Shown here one piece after another: positions 6,118 through 14,641 of a DNA stretch of 39,081 nt. The notes below the pieces were generated by a model. That model was not told the origin of the DNA. It ran no database searches and saw only the letters and a program-made list of their open reading frames with translations. Each line of letters begins with the position of its first letter. Positions within the stretch are counted from its first letter, which is position 1. The stretch is from Oscillospiraceae bacterium (lineage in GTDB: Bacteria; Bacillota; Clostridia; Oscillospirales; Oscillospiraceae): the NCBI GenBank assembly GCA_017398625.1, contig JAFQFP010000017.1:1-39081 (forward strand). Direction: 5' to 3'. The translations under genes were made by a program, and so were the position numbers.

Positions 6118-8166
6118 TCAGGGATGGACTTCACCAGGCTCCACGGCATCCTGGTCTATCACGATTTCCACGGCACCTACCGTTTCCGCTTCCTGTGCTT
6201 CTTCCTGATTGTCAGGAGCGTCCTGCTTTTGCGGTTTTATCTGTCGGCTCTGTATGGCAAGCTCCAGTTCCTGCTTCGTAGCGTAAGCCACAGGCCGCTG
6301 TACCTTCTCCGGCACCTCATAGGGCTTCTCGAAGCGGATACCCCAATCCAAAAAGAGCCGGAGCTGCACCTGCATGGGATGGATGCCTGTCTTGGCAACG
6401 ATGAAACTGCCCTTTGGCATGACCTTTAGTTCATCCGGGGTTATGAGCGGCCGCGAGATCATCTGCATGGTCTGAGACGGTTTGTCCTTGCTCTGGGTGA
6501 CCGTTCCCGAGAGGACTGTGCGTTTCCCCAATGCCTCGGAGAGTGTTTCCGCTGTCTGGCTGCCGGGAGCGAAGCCGCCGAAGATATTTACCTGGCAGTT
6601 GTCAACAATGATTTCCGAGCCTTCCTTTCCGTAGTTCTTCTGGAGCTGACCAGTGATCGATTGCACGATGGGTACCAGCATCAGCCCTCTGGAGCGGGAG
6701 GCGCTGAACATCAGCTCCAGCGACTGGATGGGCGGACATGAGCCCAACTCATCCGCGAAGAACACCACACGGTTTTTCAGTCTGCCGCCATTCTCATCAG
6801 CCACGGTCAGGATCTCACGGTAGAGGTTTTGGATGATGAGGGACACCATGAAATACTTGGTATTGTCCTCCTCCGGCAGCACCACGAAGATAGCGGACTT
6901 TTCATTGCAGAACTTTTCGGCATCGATGGCTGTATCGAAGCAAAGGATCTGTTCCATCTCGGAGTCCAGAAAGGCATTCAGCCGGGACAGCACCGTGGAG
7001 AGGATCGATGCAAGAGCCTGATCTGCGGAGTTGAGTGCAGCACCCGCAAACCATTTTGCCTTATGGTTTTCCGGCAGTTGTTCCAGCAGGAGTTGGAAGG
7101 AGTTTTTATTTTTGTTGTGTCCTTTGCTCTGTGCCGGGGCCAGAAGTTCCTGCACCAATTTGAACACGCTGACGATGTGCCGCTGCTCTATGGGATTTCC
7201 TTTCTTATCCTTTGTGGGCAGGTATTCGGCGACTACCAGGAACATGGCAGTGAGCAGACCTTCAGCCGCGTCATAGAAAAACTGGTTTTGACCGTAGCTG
7301 GCCTCTGAGTCACTGGTGTTGATGAGCGTCTTGGCGAGGATCTTTGCGTACTTCTCCGCTTTGGCTTTCGCCGCAAGGTTCGTCGGGTCTGCTTTGTAGA
7401 TGTCCATGTACTTATTGATCAGGTGCAGGAGATTATCTCCATCCGACCGCGTTGGGTTTCTCAGGTCGAGGATGGCAATGTTGAAACCGTACTTGTCCTT
7501 GGCGATCCCAGCATAGTTTCGAAACAAGTCGCCCTTGGTGTCTGTACAGAGGAACGACATCCCGGAGGCCAGTGCGTACTCGATGTTTGGGTACAGGAAG
7601 TAGGCTGTTTTTCCCGCCCCGCTGGCGGCGGTGACAAGGGCGTGGATGTCATCCGCATCCACGATGGCCCGGATGGGATGGTGCTGTTTCTTGGGCTGCT
7701 GTTCCTTATCCTGTTTGGCCTTGGCCTTTTGAGGGAAAAGAGTTTTCTTTTTCTTGCCCTGCTTTGGTGCGGCCTTTTTCTTACGCTCTGGTTTGACTTT
7801 GGCTTTTTTCTTGGGTATGACCTTGTTGATCAGAGCAATCAGTTTGCTCGGCTTTGCAGGCTTCTTTCGCTTCCTGCTGCGTTTTGGAGGCTTGCCACCA
7901 ACGCAGCCAATCACCAGTCCCTGCTCTGTCGGACGGTCTATGCCAGCACGCCACAGCTCCGGCTGAAATGGCACAAAGGAATATGTTTCGTGGATCTCTT
8001 TCTTTGTAGCCCACCGTGCCGTACCGAATTGACCGTCACCAACTGTTTTGGATTTGATATTGTCCAGACTGTATCGCTGCGAGAGGAACGCAAGGCCACC
8101 GATGACAATAAGCGCCACCGCCGCGACACCAATGAGTGTCCATGCCTGGTCGTTCAAGTTGTTCAC
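6118..8166 (-). CDS. Type IV coupling protein (VirD4/TraG-like ATPase)
   Basis: This 682-aa ATPase recruits the relaxase-DNA complex to the secretion channel at the membrane. An N-terminal transmembrane helix (about residues 8-29) is followed by a short GTARWATKKEI motif typical of TraG/VirD4, then an unusual Lys/Pro/Arg-rich stretch (about 91-165). Walker A is at 181-187 (ASGAGKT) and Walker B at D472-E473 (FFADELGSCP). A typical all-alpha and C-terminal RecA-like region completes it. The frame opens with GTG at 8166, but GAGGTG lies directly upstream of a TTG at 8157, so translation may start three codons later. It lies 19 bases after the DUF3991 gene in the transfer operon. The family assignment is firm. 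Confidence 0.95.
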   Translation of the reverse strand: MNNLNDQAWTLIGVAAVALIVIGGLAFLSQRYSLDNIKSKTVGDGQFGTARWATKKEIHETYSFVPFQPELWRAGIDRPTEQGLVIGCVGGKPPKRSRKRKKPAKPSKLIALINKVIPKKKAKVKPERKKKAAPKQGKKKKTLFPQKAKAKQDKEQQPKKQHHPIRAIVDADDIHALVTAASGAGKTAYFLYPNIEYALASGMSFLCTDTKGDLFRNYAGIAKDKYGFNIAILDLRNPTRSDGDNLLHLINKYMDIYKADPTNLAAKAKAEKYAKILAKTLINTSDSEASYGQNQFFYDAAEGLLTAMFLVVAEYLPTKDKKGNPIEQRHIVSVFKLVQELLAPAQSKGHNKNKNSFQLLLEQLPENHKAKWFAGAALNSADQALASILSTVLSRLNAFLDSEMEQILCFDTAIDAEKFCNEKSAIFVVLPEEDNTKYFMVSLIIQNLYREILTVADENGGRLKNRVVFFADELGSCPPIQSLELMFSASRSRGLMLVPIVQSITGQLQKNYGKEGSEIIVDNCQVNIFGGFAPGSQTAETLSEALGKRTVLSGTVTQSKDKPSQTMQMISRPLITPDELKVMPKGSFIVAKTGIHPMQVQLRLFLDWGIRFEKPYEVPEKVQRPVAYATKQELELAIQSRQIKPQKQDAPDNQEEAQEAETVGAVEIVIDQDAVEPGEVHP

Positions 8167-8185
8167 CTCATTTCTTTTTGATCTA

Positions 8186-9670
8186 TCACATCATCTGCTG
8201 TGCCATCGACATTGCCGATGGCATTCGTTGTTCCGGGCATTCTGCCATCTCCTCGGCCTGCTCTTGCTTCAGCTGTTGCTTGAGCAGGTCGGCTTCGTAT
8301 TTGACCGGGATCTTGGCGCAGGACACCGCAATACCAAGCCACGCATCGGCAAGCTGCCGCTTGTCCGATTCCGTGCGGATGCCTTCAGCACTGCCTTTCG
8401 CCAGCACGCTCTGAATCTCCATGCGGATCTCTGTGTCCCGGTTTTTGATCACGCCGCGATTCTGATGTGGTTGGATTCTGCTTTGGAGCGCATAAGCCAG
8501 TTCCTCCGAACTGACTGCATCTCCTAACTGATGCCGCTCCCGGCCACAGGCAGCGAGGGACAATGCCGACATTTGTTCCATGCAGGTCATGGCCTGGTCG
8601 AAGCGGCCCCAGTGGAGGTGGGAGCAATACTTATCCAGCAGCCACGGAAGCACCTGCTGTACGATGTCCGGCTTGGCCCTCTCACTCAGCTTTCCGATGC
8701 GGCGGCAGACTTCCGGCGCGACCACGAGCTGCGGATGCTCTACCGGAGCCTGCGCTTCCAGTCCATGTCTGGCCTTGAGATCCTCGTTCCAGTCTTTATG
8801 GACAGGTTGAAGCATCGACACATTGCTGTATCCAGCTTCACGAAGGGTTTCCGCAAGACGGCCATTGACCTCGATGCCTGTTTCATCATGATCCATGCAG
8901 AGGACGATTTTATTTATCTTGTCATTCTGCTCCAGCATCCACAGCAGTGCGTGCCGGGATGTTCCGCAGAGCGCCACATAGCTGTGTTCCTGCCAATTCT
9001 TGGGGTAGAGGGAAATAAAGGACAGCAGATCGATGGGCGCCTCGAATGCGTACAGCCGGTCACTCCTACCCATATGGTGGAAGCTGTACCGTGGGTCGCA
9101 GCCCTCCACATTGATACGCAGAGAGTTGCCGCCGCTGTTCAGACTCCGCTTGTGGGCATGACGGGCAATGCCGTGTTCGTCCTTTCCTACGAACACGGCA
9201 TTGTGGTATTCCTTCATCCCATCTTTGGACTTTTCGCAGCTTTCGTAGACCAGACCAGCACGGGCAAAGGCAGACAGGACTTCACGGTCAATGAGTCTGC
9301 GCTGGAGCAGGTAGGCATATACCCGCCGCATATCGGTGTGTGCATTCGGCAGGGCGAACTCCTTTTTTTCCGGCTCCTCCTGTTTTGCAGGCCGCTCAAT
9401 GACAGTCCCTTGCTCACCATCCAGCAGTCGGGTGACGGCCTCGGGGTATGTGAGACCGTAATAGTTTCTGACAAAGGACACGGGACCGCCGCCGTGCTCG
9501 ATTGCATGATCGTACCACTCACTGCCGCGCACGGTGATGCTGTGGTCGCTGGCCAGCCGATACTCCGGTCCGGAGCGGACCAGCTTCTCGCCCTGCCGCC
9601 GCAGGAAGTCAACGAGATCAACGGAGGCGGCGCGTTTTTTCTGTTCATCGGTAAAGTGGATATACGGCAT
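8186..9670 (-). CDS. DUF3991/Toprim-domain primase-like protein
   Basis: This 494-aa protein has an N-terminal DUF3991-like region (about residues 10-90) that resembles the primase zinc-finger fold without its cysteines. A Toprim-like domain follows, with LYAFEAPIDLLSF (207-219), the acidic VLCMDHDETG (256-265) and KDWNEDL (292-298). Such proteins sit next to relaxases on clostridial mobile elements and may process or prime transferred DNA. The ATG at 9670 has AAGGAGG upstream; a start at 9706 lacks one. The C-terminus is Gln-rich and ends in SMAQQMM, one of several Met-rich tails in this element. The biochemical activity is inferred from the fold only. Confidence 0.85.
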   Translation of the reverse strand: MPYIHFTDEQKKRAASVDLVDFLRRQGEKLVRSGPEYRLASDHSITVRGSEWYDHAIEHGGGPVSFVRNYYGLTYPEAVTRLLDGEQGTVIERPAKQEEPEKKEFALPNAHTDMRRVYAYLLQRRLIDREVLSAFARAGLVYESCEKSKDGMKEYHNAVFVGKDEHGIARHAHKRSLNSGGNSLRINVEGCDPRYSFHHMGRSDRLYAFEAPIDLLSFISLYPKNWQEHSYVALCGTSRHALLWMLEQNDKINKIVLCMDHDETGIEVNGRLAETLREAGYSNVSMLQPVHKDWNEDLKARHGLEAQAPVEHPQLVVAPEVCRRIGKLSERAKPDIVQQVLPWLLDKYCSHLHWGRFDQAMTCMEQMSALSLAACGRERHQLGDAVSSEELAYALQSRIQPHQNRGVIKNRDTEIRMEIQSVLAKGSAEGIRTESDKRQLADAWLGIAVSCAKIPVKYEADLLKQQLKQEQAEEMAECPEQRMPSAMSMAQQMM

Positions 9671-9710
9671 TTTCGTTTCCTCCTTGGCAAAATAAAAATG
9701 AGCCATCGGC

Positions 9711-11186
9711 TCACTGCATCGTCATCTTCGGATCTTCATGGTCATCTGCTTTGTGACCGTGGGCGATCTTCTTCTCCTGGATCTGCTGGGCCAGCTTCCG
9801 GTCAGTGAACTGGTGTTCCGGAATTCTGGGCGGCGGGTTCTCCTGGAAGATCCTGCCCATGTGACGGAGCAGTTTCGTTACACACTGCACCTGACGAGGT
9901 ATCCACGGCTCGTTCTTACGCTCATGAGTTGTAGAGCCGCTTTGACCTGCGGATGACTTTTTGTTCTCTGTCTGCCTCTCACTTCTTGGAGGAGCAGATC
10001 CAGTGTCCGGCTCAGACTGCGGGGTGTCGGGTGGCACCGCTTCCTGCGTGAACTCGGACTTGTGATTTCCAAGTCGCACCGCTTCCTCTATGACCATGTT
10101 CTTGATCCGCTTGAGCTCTTTCTGCTGAGAGAGCGGCAGTCGCTCCGGGAGCTTGTCGCTGTATGTCCGCAGCACTTCCTCCCGCATCTCATACCACAAA
10201 TCGTATGCGGCTTTGACCCGCTCGTCTTTGGCAAGCTCGTCCACGATCTCGTCCACAAGAGATTTCAGCGGCGCTTTCAGATACCCATACTGCTTCTTGC
10301 CGGAGAGACCTTTCAGGGACTGGGACAGTTCATCCATGAGCTGCTCGATGCGATTGCTCTCCATTTCTCCAGTCTGCATCTGCACGATGAGTTCTTTTAG
10401 TCGCTCCTCCGCACCCATCGTCAGCTGATTCCTTCGCAGAGTCTGTTCGGCGTAGATCTCAGTCAGCTCATGGCGGAAGATCTCCTTGGCCAGCATGGAC
10501 TTGATTCCCTCAATACCTTTGGTTGTGAGGAAACCACTTTTCCCATCCTCACTGTAGCAGACCATGTGGATGTGAGGATGCGAGGACTCGTTATGGAAAG
10601 CGGCGTACCACCGGAACTGATTCCACGGTATCCGCATATGTTGTGCCATCTCCATGGCGCTGGCACGGAGCAGGGATTGCCACTGCTCTACATTGTCGTA
10701 TCCCATGCGCTGAGCATCCTCTCGTCTCAGAGAGATAATGGGGAGCCACACATTGCCTTTGTGATGAGCGACTGCATCTGCTACCTGTGAGAGCACCACC
10801 CGGTCATCCGATGCGGTGAAGAGCCCGTGTGTTTCCAACTTCTCTGCGCCGGGACGCATTGCAATGTACTGTGTGTAGTTATTCAGCTTGGCGACCTTAT
10901 CGTAGTTGTCCTCCATTGCGCGGGAGATGAATTCAGATGCGTTGCCGCGGGTCTGCTTTAACAAGTAATCCTCGTATTCAAACATACCCTTGCTGAGAGG
11001 AAAGTCTTTGATGATCTGAGCGACCAGTTCCCTCTGCTTCTTGGTAGGAGGTAGATCCCGCTTATTCAGCTGTATGCGCTCGACACCACTCCGAGTCGCC
11101 ACATAATTTACATAGTGGCGCAGGTGTGATACTGCTTTGTTGGAGCCTCCTCTGATGAATGGACACTTCAGAATGATGCGGGGCAT
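9711..11186 (-). CDS. MobP-type relaxase (MobP3-like)
   Basis: This 491-aa relaxase would nick oriT and pilot the single strand. It opens with the MobP3-like MPRIILKCPF block. A candidate catalytic Tyr is Y28 (HYVNYVATRSG). The His metal triad is H203/H205/H207 (SSHPHIHMV), preceded by FHNE. A long helical region and a disordered, charged, basic C-terminal region follow, ending in KMTMQ. It is encoded 14 bases after an RHH-like protein and about 450 bp from a candidate nic site at 11858-11865, which fits a relaxosome unit. AAGGA precedes the ATG at a slightly long spacing (11 bases). Confidence 0.92.
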   Translation of the reverse strand: MPRIILKCPFIRGGSNKAVSHLRHYVNYVATRSGVERIQLNKRDLPPTKKQRELVAQIIKDFPLSKGMFEYEDYLLKQTRGNASEFISRAMEDNYDKVAKLNNYTQYIAMRPGAEKLETHGLFTASDDRVVLSQVADAVAHHKGNVWLPIISLRREDAQRMGYDNVEQWQSLLRASAMEMAQHMRIPWNQFRWYAAFHNESSHPHIHMVCYSEDGKSGFLTTKGIEGIKSMLAKEIFRHELTEIYAEQTLRRNQLTMGAEERLKELIVQMQTGEMESNRIEQLMDELSQSLKGLSGKKQYGYLKAPLKSLVDEIVDELAKDERVKAAYDLWYEMREEVLRTYSDKLPERLPLSQQKELKRIKNMVIEEAVRLGNHKSEFTQEAVPPDTPQSEPDTGSAPPRSERQTENKKSSAGQSGSTTHERKNEPWIPRQVQCVTKLLRHMGRIFQENPPPRIPEHQFTDRKLAQQIQEKKIAHGHKADDHEDPKMTMQ

Positions 11187-11200
11187 TGATTATCACGTCC

Positions 11201-11653
11201 TTACTTACCGCGCTGATACTTGACGGCGTCCTCGAAGCTGATCGTGCCACCAGTCTTTTTGACCTCCTGGACGCATCTGGCACGGAGCTGCTTCAGTGTA
11301 TCATCGCCGACTTTAAATCCACCGGCCACCACGTTCATTGTCATGTCGATCTCCACCGCCAACTTGAACAGCAGTCTGGCCAAACGGTTTTCGCTATCCT
11401 GCACCGTGCCTCGGATCGCAGTTGCCAAAGCAGGTGGCAGATAAGCACAGGCGTCCTGTTCGGCAATGTATCCGCAATAGAACTGTGCGGCCCGTTCCAG
11501 AAAGTCACTTCTGCTTTTGCTGTTGGTTTTTTCACAGGCTCGGTCGATTGCATCCAGCGTAGATGGATAGAGCCACACGGGGATGCGGGTCTTGACCTCG
11601 TCCTCACCGTTGGCATCGAAAGGATCTGCAAGTGCTGCTCGATTCTTTTTCAT
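11201..11653 (-). CDS. Ribbon-helix-helix-like relaxosome accessory protein
   Basis: This 150-aa protein has a likely ribbon-helix-helix core at about residues 20-60 (strand TRIPVWLYPSTLDAIDRA, then NSKSRSDFLERAAQFY). A helical C-terminal region follows. RHH proteins next to MobP relaxases commonly bind oriT and assist nicking (MobC- or TraY-like in role). The ATG at 11653 has GGAGG 9 bases upstream; the open frame begins earlier without a ribosome binding site. It is the first gene after the presumed oriT and lies immediately upstream of the relaxase gene. The role is inferred from the fold and position. Confidence 0.75.
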   Translation of the reverse strand: MKKNRAALADPFDANGEDEVKTRIPVWLYPSTLDAIDRACEKTNSKSRSDFLERAAQFYCGYIAEQDACAYLPPALATAIRGTVQDSENRLARLLFKLAVEIDMTMNVVAGGFKVGDDTLKQLRARCVQEVKKTGGTISFEDAVKYQRGK

Positions 11654-11744
11654 TGAAAACACCTCCATTTTGAAATAACCACCCTGAACAGCCACCTACG
11701 GAATTGCGGCAACTTCGGGCGAATCTTGATTTTCTATGTTGTTC

Positions 11745-11852
11745 CGACCACCTTGCACAGCAAATTGGCTTGAAAACCGACCACCGGGCAAAATGGACAA
11801 ACGACCCGCACTGCGGGGCGTTGTGAGTCGCAGGAGGGCGCAAGCGACCACC
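11745..11852 (+). repeat. Three direct CGACCACC repeats in the oriT region
   Basis: Exact copies lie at 11745-11752, 11778-11785 and 11845-11852. The start-to-start spacing is 33 and 67 bases, roughly three and six helical turns. They could be binding sites for the RHH accessory protein. Confidence 0.5.
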
Positions 11853-11857
11853 TGTTT

Positions 11858-11865
11858 TATCCTGC
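11858..11865 (+). other. Candidate nic site
   Basis: TATCCTG|C matches the MOBP/RP4-type nic consensus YATCCTG|Y. The predicted cleavage is between G11864 and C11865 on the plus strand. The last CGACCACC repeat ends 6 bases upstream. Confidence 0.55.
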
Positions 11866-12089
11866 ACCATTTTCGTCCTCCAATCTCAGCCCTCTCCGGG
11901 GGCAGGTTGTGCAAACTGCCGATGTGGGAAAGGTGGGCGAAAATGGCCCCTCGTCGGCTCCTTGCCCCCGGTGGGGCGTGGAGCCCTCCCGCTGGAGAAA
12001 GCCGCACACGGGGCGGCACAGGCGGCGACGGTGGGGAGAACGGCGAGAGCCGCCACACTGATGTGTGACGGCTCTGTGTATTGGGATGT

Positions 12090-13133
12090 TCAACTGAATG
12101 TCATCCCGCCGCTCTGCTGTTCCTGCTGTTGCTCGGTCAGGTACTGCTGACAGGACTCGTCCAGACTCTGGCCCCACTTCTGCTGACAGTAGTCCTCCAT
12201 CTTGGGGAGCAGGAGTTCCTTCTCCGCGTCGGTGAGACGGTACTTGTAATCCTGTTCGCCTCCGCTGCCGCGCACCAGATACACCTCCAGCGTGTCTGCG
12301 ACTTGCTGTTTCTCCATATCGTAGTTGGCATACACGTTCAGGTAGTCATCATTCTCAGTGGTGCAGACATGCGTACCGAACACCTTGTCAGCATCAAAAC
12401 AGACTTCCATGTAGAACTCCAACAGGTTTTCATTCTGCACGATGTCCTCCGCAAATGACACATCCTCCGCACGAAGTGTTCGTGCGCCGGTGAGGTAGAT
12501 GGAGCTGTCCTCATTGGTGAGCTGCTTACCATCCAGACGATCCAGGAACACCTGCCAGCGTGTATCCTGCGAGACACCACTTTTCTTCATGGCAAAGTAT
12601 GCGGCAGTGCTGATATCCTGGATACGGAAGCATTGCCAACCATCCATAATGTGCAGGGTATCAAAGCGCCCTCTGTCCAGGTCAATGTCGAATGCGCCGG
12701 TCACTCGTCCGGTATTCTCCAATCGCTCATTCACATAGGTTTGGAACTGCTCACGGGATATTTTCTCCCCGCGGGAGAACATGCCAGTGAATCGAGCGGG
12801 AGAGTTTTCGGGTGACTTGCGTGTGTAACTTCGCAGCCGTGCCGCCGCCTGGAGCATCTCCAGATTCTCCTCTGCCACGAAGTAGGTGGATTCACCGTTC
12901 TCGGTCACATGGAGTACGGCGAAGCGCCGGGCAGCTTCCGCATCCATCCTGGCCTGCTCTCGCTCCTGCCAGATCTCGCTGCTGATCCGCTCGTACACAT
13001 TTTCCGGAAGTTGATTGACTAACTCATCAATGTGTTCCTCCAGCTTCTCTGCGACTGTACCGTCCAGCAGATGTTTTTCCAATGCTTTGCACCACCGCTC
13101 ATCTACCCAGAGCGTAATTTCTCGCTGCGTCAT
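12090..13133 (-). CDS. Uncharacterised 347-aa protein beside oriT
   Basis: I do not recognise a named function. The first about 55 residues (REITLWVDERWCKALEK, then a helical acidic stretch) resemble the start of the neighbouring 95-aa protein at 13136-13423, which suggests related N-terminal domains. The middle is rich in aromatic and charged residues, with no catalytic motif I can name. The C-terminus is strongly Gln-rich and ends in GGMTFS, the Met-rich tail shared with other soluble proteins of this element. AGAAGGAGG precedes the ATG, and the gene starts 2 bases after the upstream stop. It is the last gene before the oriT gap. It is probably a transfer-associated cytoplasmic protein. Confidence 0.75.
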   Translation of the reverse strand: MTQREITLWVDERWCKALEKHLLDGTVAEKLEEHIDELVNQLPENVYERISSEIWQEREQARMDAEAARRFAVLHVTENGESTYFVAEENLEMLQAAARLRSYTRKSPENSPARFTGMFSRGEKISREQFQTYVNERLENTGRVTGAFDIDLDRGRFDTLHIMDGWQCFRIQDISTAAYFAMKKSGVSQDTRWQVFLDRLDGKQLTNEDSSIYLTGARTLRAEDVSFAEDIVQNENLLEFYMEVCFDADKVFGTHVCTTENDDYLNVYANYDMEKQQVADTLEVYLVRGSGGEQDYKYRLTDAEKELLLPKMEDYCQQKWGQSLDESCQQYLTEQQQEQQSGGMTFS

Positions 13134-13135
13134 TT

Positions 13136-13423
13136 CTATACCTCCTTCTCATTTTCAGACGCGATAGCAGAGGGTGCCGCCTGCGGCGGCTCAACCTTCG
13201 GCTGTTGTTTGCTTGCCGACCTGACCGGACGTTTTGGCTTTGCGGGAGGAGGATTGAAGCTCTCCACATATTCACGCACCGGCTCCGGCACGGCCTGCTC
13301 GTAAAGCTGCGAGAGCGACTGTTCCAGCCGCTCCCGCACTGTTGTGTTCTCCTTGCCCAGAGCAAACTCCAGCGCACGGTGTTTGTTCTCATCGAAGGAG
13401 AGTGTTATCTCAATGTTTGCCAT
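13136..13423 (-). CDS. Small DUF6103-like protein
   Basis: This 95-aa protein starts with a strand-helix unit (IEITLSFDENKHRALEFALG) and a helix with LYEQAVPEPVREYVES, a pattern I associate with the DUF6103 family of clostridial mobile elements. A Pro/Lys-rich disordered tail follows. The ATG at 13423 has AAAGGA upstream; the longer open frame runs through the hydrolase gene and is a shadow. It lies between the NlpC/P60 hydrolase and the 347-aa protein that shares its N-terminal pattern. The function is unknown; a DNA-binding or adaptor role is possible. Confidence 0.7.
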   Translation of the reverse strand: MANIEITLSFDENKHRALEFALGKENTTVRERLEQSLSQLYEQAVPEPVREYVESFNPPPAKPKRPVRSASKQQPKVEPPQAAPSAIASENEKEV

Positions 13424-13442
13424 GTCATTGTCCTTTCTGCAC

Positions 13443-14639
13443 TCAGTCGTAGCTGATGTATTCGATCTCCAGCCAGTGCGTCCAGTTGCGGTCGACCAAC
13501 TTGGTCTTGACCACACCGTACTTGGTACCCATGGCCTCGATGACCTCGCCGTTCCCGATGTAAACGCCGATGTGCCCATCGCACCACACAGCCAGTCCGG
13601 GAATCTCCGGGATGGTGTCGATGGTACCGGACACGGACGCGCTTCGGTACATTTGGTTAGCACCGTAGTCGGGCATTCCGTTGGTCGCGTACCCGATGGT
13701 CAGCGTGTCTGGGTCGAGCCAGCCATAGCCTTTGATCAGTCCCACACAGTCGGTGGTTCTGCCACCGAGCCAGTTGGCTTCGATGAAGTCCTCGTAGTTG
13801 CCAACGCCGTCCGGGTACTGCTCCAACTTGTAGTCGAAGAGAGAGTCGGTCAGCACGTTGCCATAGGTGCCCCAGACATAGCCCCAGCCGGACTCCCAAG
13901 CATGGATCGCATAGGCTACGAGGTCGGTTGCGTTCTTGGTGGCCGGGTCCGTGAAGCCGGAGATGTCCAGCGCCACGCTGTATGCCGTACCTCGCTCGTA
14001 CTCGCCACTGTAGCTTCCATCGCCGCCGACCACGCCAGCGATCATGGTGTAGATGTGGTCTGCGTTGGCCCTGTGGTCTGTGGTGACTGCATACCCAAGA
14101 AGACCTGCAAGATTTGCGTAGGCGCGTTCCAGGCTGACAGGCACGGCGACTGTGTATTCTTCTTCCTCCTCTGTGATCGTTCCGTCCTCCAGCTCCACCT
14201 GCACCATCCTGGTGCGGATCTCGGTGGTGTAGAAGCACCCGACCACATTGTTTGCCGTTGCGGTGGCCGGGATATCCGCGCCAAAGCAGAGGGCATAAAA
14301 AATAGCCTTGACTCTGACTGAATCAAGACTTCCATCTTCCATCTGACTGTTCACAGACGCGACCGCCGAATCCAGAGAGGAAAAAGCCGACTGCATCTCT
14401 GAGACATAGCTTCGGAACTCTGTCGGGACTTCCGCTGAGAAGCTGACTCCATAGAAGCACGCCTCCACTGTGGCGTTGTTGTGGTCTGCACCACCGGAGG
14501 CGAAAGAGCATATCACCGCTATCAGCAGGATGAGTGGTGACAGGATCGCCACCAGTATCCAGCCAAGACCTTTCCGCACCTTCTCATCTGACAACGCAGC
14601 GGCGGCGATCTTGGCAACAGTTACAGGATCGACTGCCAT
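13443..14639 (-). CDS. NlpC/P60-type cell-wall hydrolase of the conjugation system (VirB1-like role)
   Basis: This 398-aa protein has an N-terminal cytoplasmic stretch and one transmembrane helix (about residues 27-47). An extracellular middle domain follows, then a C-terminal NlpC/P60-like papain-fold domain with catalytic Cys298 (TTDCVGLIKGYGW) and His356 (CDGHIGVYIG). It would open the peptidoglycan for the type IV channel, the VirB1 role in Gram-positive systems. The start is at the VirB4 stop: the GGGAGG ribosome binding site is embedded in the last VirB4 codons, so translation is coupled. The region at 159-163 is a run of Glu. The function is well supported by motifs and position. Confidence 0.9.
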   Translation of the reverse strand: MAVDPVTVAKIAAAALSDEKVRKGLGWILVAILSPLILLIAVICSFASGGADHNNATVEACFYGVSFSAEVPTEFRSYVSEMQSAFSSLDSAVASVNSQMEDGSLDSVRVKAIFYALCFGADIPATATANNVVGCFYTTEIRTRMVQVELEDGTITEEEEEYTVAVPVSLERAYANLAGLLGYAVTTDHRANADHIYTMIAGVVGGDGSYSGEYERGTAYSVALDISGFTDPATKNATDLVAYAIHAWESGWGYVWGTYGNVLTDSLFDYKLEQYPDGVGNYEDFIEANWLGGRTTDCVGLIKGYGWLDPDTLTIGYATNGMPDYGANQMYRSASVSGTIDTIPEIPGLAVWCDGHIGVYIGNGEVIEAMGTKYGVVKTKLVDRNWTHWLEIEYISYD

Positions 14640-14641
14640 TT

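Larger units (their letters stand above)
11654..12089. other. Probable origin of transfer (oriT) region, non-coding
   Basis: This is a 436-bp gap between leftward genes, GC-rich and with no ORF that has a plausible start and codon use. It holds an RP4/MOBP-like nic sequence TATCCTGC (11858-11865) and a small inverted repeat just before it (GTCGC at 11828-11832, GCGAC at 11844-11848). It also has three direct copies of CGACCACC. The nearest genes encode an RHH-like protein and a MobP relaxase. This is a strong positional and motif case but is not experimentally shown. Confidence 0.65.

Noticed and set aside
8531-9808. Long plus-strand frame opposite the DUF3991 gene
   Set aside because: No ribosome binding site and no recognisable protein; the opposite strand has the Toprim motifs.
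11696-12177. Overlapping open frames on both strands in the oriT gap
   Set aside because: All are Arg/Pro/Gly/Ser-biased, lack ribosome binding sites and conflict with each other; nic-like and repeat features fit a non-coding region better.
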